In this document: piece by piece, positions 44,503 to 47,306 of the stretch
How positions within the stretch are numbered: position 1 is the stretch's first letter
How the letters are laid out: the number at the start of each line of letters is the position of its first letter
Assembly: GCA_031260045.1 (NCBI GenBank)
Contig: JAIRKO010000028.1
Coordinates: forward strand, 1-47,306
Length of the DNA stretch: 47,306 nucleotides
DNA from: Dysgonamonadaceae bacterium
Lineage (GTDB): Bacteria > Bacteroidota > Bacteroidia > Bacteroidales > Azobacteroidaceae
Reading direction: 5' to 3'
Notes under the pieces: generated by a model
The model's input: only the letters and a program-made list of their open reading frames with translations
The model's database searches: none
What the model was told of the DNA's origin: nothing
Made by a program: the position numbers and the translations under genes

Positions 44503-44508
44503 AAACGG

Positions 44509-45384
44509 TTAATCGACAAAACGTTTGGTCAAGTCTCCGTAAGCGTCAATTCTCCGGTCGCGCAGAAAGGGCCACCAGCGGCGCACTGTTTCCGACCGTT
44601 TCAAATCAACCTCTACAATCACGTTTTCTTCTTTTTCCGTAGAGGCTACCGCCAGGATTTCCCCCTGCGCCCCTGCGGCAAAACTGCTTCCCCAGAAGCG
44701 GATGCCTTGCGTTTGCCCCGACGGGTCGCTTTCGTATCCGACGCGATTGACGGCGATTACCGGAATGCCGTTGGCTACGGCATGTCCCCGCTGGACGGTG
44801 ATCCATGCGTCTTTTTGCCTTGCTTTTTCCGCTTCCGTGTCAGACAATTCCCAACCGATGGCGGTAGGATATATCAAAATATCTGCCCCCGAAAGCGCCA
44901 TCAAACGGGCGGCTTCGGGATACCACTGATCCCAGCAAACCAGTACGCCCAATTTTCCAAGTGAAGTTTGAACCGGTTGAAAACCCAAATCGCCGGGCGT
45001 AAAATAAAACTTTTCGTAATATGCCGGATCGTCGGGAATGTGCATTTTGCGGTACTTTCCGGCAATCGATCCGTCTTTTTCAATCACTGTGGCGGTGTTG
45101 TGGTAAAGTCCCGCCGCCCGCTTTTCAAATAGCGACAAAACCAGAACGACGCCCAATTCCTTAGCAAGCGCGCCGAACAGTTCTGTGGAAGAGCCGGGAA
45201 TGCTTTCCGCCGAATTAAAATTGTCCGTGTTTTCCGTCTGGCAGAAATACAGTGAATTGTGCAATTCCTGCAAAACGATTAACTGTGCGCCTTTTGCGGC
45301 GCCATCTCGGATGTTAGCCGTTAATTTGGCGCGGTTTTCCTGCGCATCGGCTGTGTTGGATTGTTGGATTAATGCAATTTTCAT
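44509..45384 (-). CDS. aguB: N-carbamoylputrescine amidase
   Basis: It hydrolyses N-carbamoylputrescine to putrescine, CO2 and ammonia. The 291-residue nitrilase-fold enzyme shows the catalytic triad Glu40 (IVLQELHNS), Lys113 (YRKMHIPDD) and Cys150 (VLVCWDQWYPEAARL). FYFTPGDLGFQ and the tail RRWWPFLRDRRIDAYGDLTKRFVD are typical of AguB. The start MKIALIQQSNTAD is preferred over an in-frame upstream ATG that would overlap aguA. Pairing with aguA on the same strand fixes the pathway. Confidence 0.95.
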   Translation of the reverse strand: MKIALIQQSNTADAQENRAKLTANIRDGAAKGAQLIVLQELHNSLYFCQTENTDNFNSAESIPGSSTELFGALAKELGVVLVLSLFEKRAAGLYHNTATVIEKDGSIAGKYRKMHIPDDPAYYEKFYFTPGDLGFQPVQTSLGKLGVLVCWDQWYPEAARLMALSGADILIYPTAIGWELSDTEAEKARQKDAWITVQRGHAVANGIPVIAVNRVGYESDPSGQTQGIRFWGSSFAAGAQGEILAVASTEKEENVIVEVDLKRSETVRRWWPFLRDRRIDAYGDLTKRFVD

Positions 45385-45390
45385 ATTAGT

Positions 45391-45439
45391 AGTAAATGAG
45401 TTGACAAGTTGACGAATGAGCAAAACCGTCTCGTTTACT
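45391..45439. repeat. aguA/aguB junction: inverted arms from stop to start
   Basis: On the minus strand AGTAAACGAG (45439-45430) starts 1 base after the aguA stop. CTCATTTACT (45400-45391) ends 6 bases before the aguB ATG. They pair over 10 positions with one mismatch. Seven-base-like steps (TCATTCG, TCAACTTG, TCAACTC) fill the space before the start. Confidence 0.6.
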
Positions 45440-45440
45440 T

Positions 45441-46484
45441 TCATAAAAATTCTTCCGGCAACTGCATCGTTACACAATGCAAACTGCCGCGCTGTTTGAT
45501 TAACGGACGACAATCGACGCCGATGATTTCCCTGTCCGGAAAAGTCGTTTGCAACTGCGAGCGAGCAACTTCATCCAAAGAGGAATTGTAAGCGGGCGTC
45601 AAAACGGCTCCGTTGATAATCAGGAAATTGGCATAGGTCGCGGGAAGCCGTTCGCCGCTTTCATAGATCGCTTCCGCCATTGGCAGGGGAATTAGGCGAT
45701 AGGGCTTGCCATCCCGCGTTTTGAATCGCTGGAGTTCCTGTTCCATCTGCGACAGTTCTTTGAAATGCTCGTCGTTTTTGTCCGTACACCGTACATAAGC
45801 GATGGTTCGCGGGTCGCAAAACCGCGCCAAAGTGTCGATATGGCAGTCGGTATCGTCGCCGGCAAGATAGCCTTTGTCCAACCACAGTATCCGTTTCAGG
45901 CCGAAAATCATTTGGAGGCAGGCGGCGGCTTCCGTTTTACTTTTATAATTGTTGCGGTTGTCTGATAAAAGGCAGCGGCGGGTAGTAAGCAAAGTCCCTT
46001 CGCCGTCGGATTCGATGCTTCCGCCTTCCAGTACGATGTTCCGCATGTCCCGATAACCGGTGCGGGGAGAAAACGCCCGGCTTTCAAACAGTTTCTTCGT
46101 AATTTGGTTGTCGGCGGCGGCGGGAAATTTCAATCCCCAGCCGTTGAAAGTGAAATCGTAGATATACGGATTGCCGTTCAGCCGGACGCCAATCGGGGCG
46201 TGGTCGCGCGCCCAAGTATCGTTGGAAGGAATTTCCCGGAAAATGATGCGCGATTCGTCAATGTTTCCCAAAGCGGTTTTTACTTCGTTAATCGAAGCGC
46301 AAACAATCAACAGTTTTTCTTTTCGGACAATGGCGCGAGCGATGGCTGCGAAACAGGGGATTACTTCATTCAGATAGGGTTTCCAGTCCGTAGCCTGATG
46401 CGGCCAGGTCAGCATGACGCCGCTTTGCGTTTCCCATTCAGCAGGCAGTTGCAGGGTGGGTGTATTGTCGTTTTTTGTCATCAT
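45441..46484 (-). CDS. aguA: Agmatine deiminase
   Basis: It converts agmatine to N-carbamoylputrescine and ammonia in the putrescine pathway. The 347-residue protein has the peptidyl-arginine-deiminase fold of the AguA family: PAEWETQSGVMLTWPHQATDW near the N-terminus, NDTWARDHAPI, NIVLEGGSIESDGEGTLLTT, DDTDCHIDTLARF and the catalytic Cys337 in GSLHCVTMQ. The length is slightly below the plant and Pseudomonas enzymes but normal for Bacteroidota. It is followed by aguB on the same strand. Its promoter region is shared, divergently, with the ATPase gene at 46572. Confidence 0.95.
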   Translation of the reverse strand: MMTKNDNTPTLQLPAEWETQSGVMLTWPHQATDWKPYLNEVIPCFAAIARAIVRKEKLLIVCASINEVKTALGNIDESRIIFREIPSNDTWARDHAPIGVRLNGNPYIYDFTFNGWGLKFPAAADNQITKKLFESRAFSPRTGYRDMRNIVLEGGSIESDGEGTLLTTRRCLLSDNRNNYKSKTEAAACLQMIFGLKRILWLDKGYLAGDDTDCHIDTLARFCDPRTIAYVRCTDKNDEHFKELSQMEQELQRFKTRDGKPYRLIPLPMAEAIYESGERLPATYANFLIINGAVLTPAYNSSLDEVARSQLQTTFPDREIIGVDCRPLIKQRGSLHCVTMQLPEEFL

Positions 46485-46503
46485 TTAATTCCGTCATTCG
46501 CCG

Positions 46504-46511
46504 CAAAGGTA
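46504..46511 (-). promoter_or_regulatory. -7 box for aguA
   Basis: On the minus strand TACCTTTG fits TAnnTTTG, 20 bases before the aguA start. It is divergent from the box at 46544. Confidence 0.5.
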
Positions 46512-46521
46512 TAATTTGCAA

Positions 46522-46551
46522 TTTGATTTACACATAAAAACAGTATCTTTG
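46522..46551 (+). promoter_or_regulatory. Promoter for the AAA-type ATPase gene
   Basis: TTTG at 46522-46525, an 18-base spacer and TATCTTTG at 46544-46551 fit the Bacteroidota pattern, with a slightly short spacer. It is 21 bases before the ATG. Confidence 0.5.
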
Positions 46552-46571
46552 CCGGATAATAAGCCTTTTTA

Positions 46572-47306
46572 ATGATGAAATACTTTAACATAGCGGGACC
46601 GTGCAACAACACGGAGCATTATATGATTGACGCCGCCACGCGCCTGCACGGCGTGGAACGATTGATAGAACACAAACAGTATTTTGTAATCCATGCCGCG
46701 CGGCAAAGCGGAAAAACTACCTATTTGAAAGACCTGACCGAGCGGCTTAACGTAGCGGGGAAATATTATGCGCTGTATTGCTCATTGGAAAGCATACAAA
46801 ACATTGTTGATCCGGAAAAGGGAATACCGGCGGTTATCCGCAGTATCTATTCGTTTTTGAAATATACGGACATTCCCAATGCGGGCGAATTTGCTTCGGA
46901 CGCCGATTATACCGATTACAACAACGTGTTGCGAACTGCTTTAACCGATTATTGTATCCAACTCGACAAACCGCTGCTGATTCTCTTTGATGAGGCAGAC
47001 TGTTTGAGCAGCGACACGTTGATTTTATTTCTCAGACAGTTGCGGGCGGGTTATAACGAGCGCAGTAGCACGCCGTTTGTCCACTCCGTAGCCTTAGTGG
47101 GAATGCGCAACATCCGCGACTTCAAAGCGCAGGTGCGTCCCGACAGCGAAACGTTGGGCAGCGCCAGCCCGTTCAATATCGTTGCAAAATCGCTGACATT
47201 AAACAATTTCACCAAAGAAGAAATTACGCAACTCTATAGGCAGCACACCGACGCAACCGGACAGGTGTTTGAGGATGACGCCGTAGAACTTGTATGGCAG
47301 CAAACG
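46572..47306 (+). CDS. AAA-like ATPase (AAA_35 type), 3' end missing
   Basis: The frame is open from ATG 46572 (or the ATG at 46575) to the window end, 245 codons. It opens KYFNIAGPCNNTEHYMIDAATRL, followed by a Walker A-like HAARQSGKTTYL (about 41-52) and Walker B KPLLILFDEAD (133-143). This matches the family of ATP-binding proteins with an AAA_35-like domain that begin with a similar GPC-x-HYMI segment. They are multicopy in many gut Bacteroidales and of unknown role, perhaps linked to mobile or defence loci. The C-terminal part lies outside the window. Confidence 0.8.
   Translation, partial: MMKYFNIAGPCNNTEHYMIDAATRLHGVERLIEHKQYFVIHAARQSGKTTYLKDLTERLNVAGKYYALYCSLESIQNIVDPEKGIPAVIRSIYSFLKYTDIPNAGEFASDADYTDYNNVLRTALTDYCIQLDKPLLILFDEADCLSSDTLILFLRQLRAGYNERSSTPFVHSVALVGMRNIRDFKAQVRPDSETLGSASPFNIVAKSLTLNNFTKEEITQLYRQHTDATGQVFEDDAVELVWQQT

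Noticed and set aside
1-47306. CRISPR array or phage region
   Set aside because: The repeats present are palindromic intergenic or 7-base degenerate types, without regularly spaced direct repeats and unique spacers. No phage structural genes were seen.

Overview
The window comes from a member of the Bacteroidota, most probably Bacteroidales. The evidence is a SusC/SusD pair, the type IX secretion (T9SS) translocon gene sprA directly after ruvA, two surface proteins with T9SS-like C-terminal tails, DUF1573, DUF6599 and DUF4105 proteins, and promoters of the Bacteroidota type (-7 box TAnnTTTG) in front of many transcription units. Base composition looks moderate and intergenic DNA is plentiful, so this is not a strongly reduced endosymbiont genome. 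No rRNA, tRNA or CRISPR array was recognised.

Layout. 1-234: 3' end of a surface protein. 594-5198: susC-susD outer-membrane uptake pair, closed by a strong terminator. 5323-7451: PD-(D/E)XK putative transposase overlapping an MFS (nucleoside-permease-like) gene. 7562-11368 (minus): rfbD, glycosyltransferase, OmpH-like protein, DUF6599 protein. 11630-16968 (minus): a 1106-residue secreted protein and a Ser/Thr kinase. 17144-25266 (minus): ruvA-sprA. 25375-25690: decayed insertion sequence. 25751-29513: proA, and on the minus strand meaB, a DUF1573 lipoprotein and a cell-wall amidase. 29951-38987: a nitrogen-acquisition cluster of porin, urtABCDE, fused ureAB and ureC. 39068-44502: DUF4105 protein, Ig-like lipoprotein, ribF, cyclophilin, tadA. 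44509-46484 (minus): aguB and aguA, agmatine to putrescine. 46572-end: partial AAA-type ATPase.

How the genes fit together. The porin could pass urea across the outer membrane, UrtA would bind it, UrtBCDE would import it with ATP, and UreAB/UreC would hydrolyse it to ammonia. No ureD/E/F/G/H accessory genes are present here, so nickel insertion must be encoded elsewhere. The aguA-aguB pair also releases ammonia. Nitrogen scavenging of this kind would suit an animal-gut symbiont (inference). SprA would export the T9SS-tailed surface proteins.

The most unusual signal is between genes. At many junctions, including urtB/urtC, urtD/urtE, ureAB/ureC, the lipoprotein gene/ribF and aguA/aguB, degenerate 7-bp-period repeats form inverted arms. 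One arm lies on or just after the upstream stop codon and the other abuts the downstream start codon. At ureAB the repeat forms the last codons of the gene and replaces the usual end of the urease beta domain. A separate REP-like palindromic repeat occurs at least seven times.
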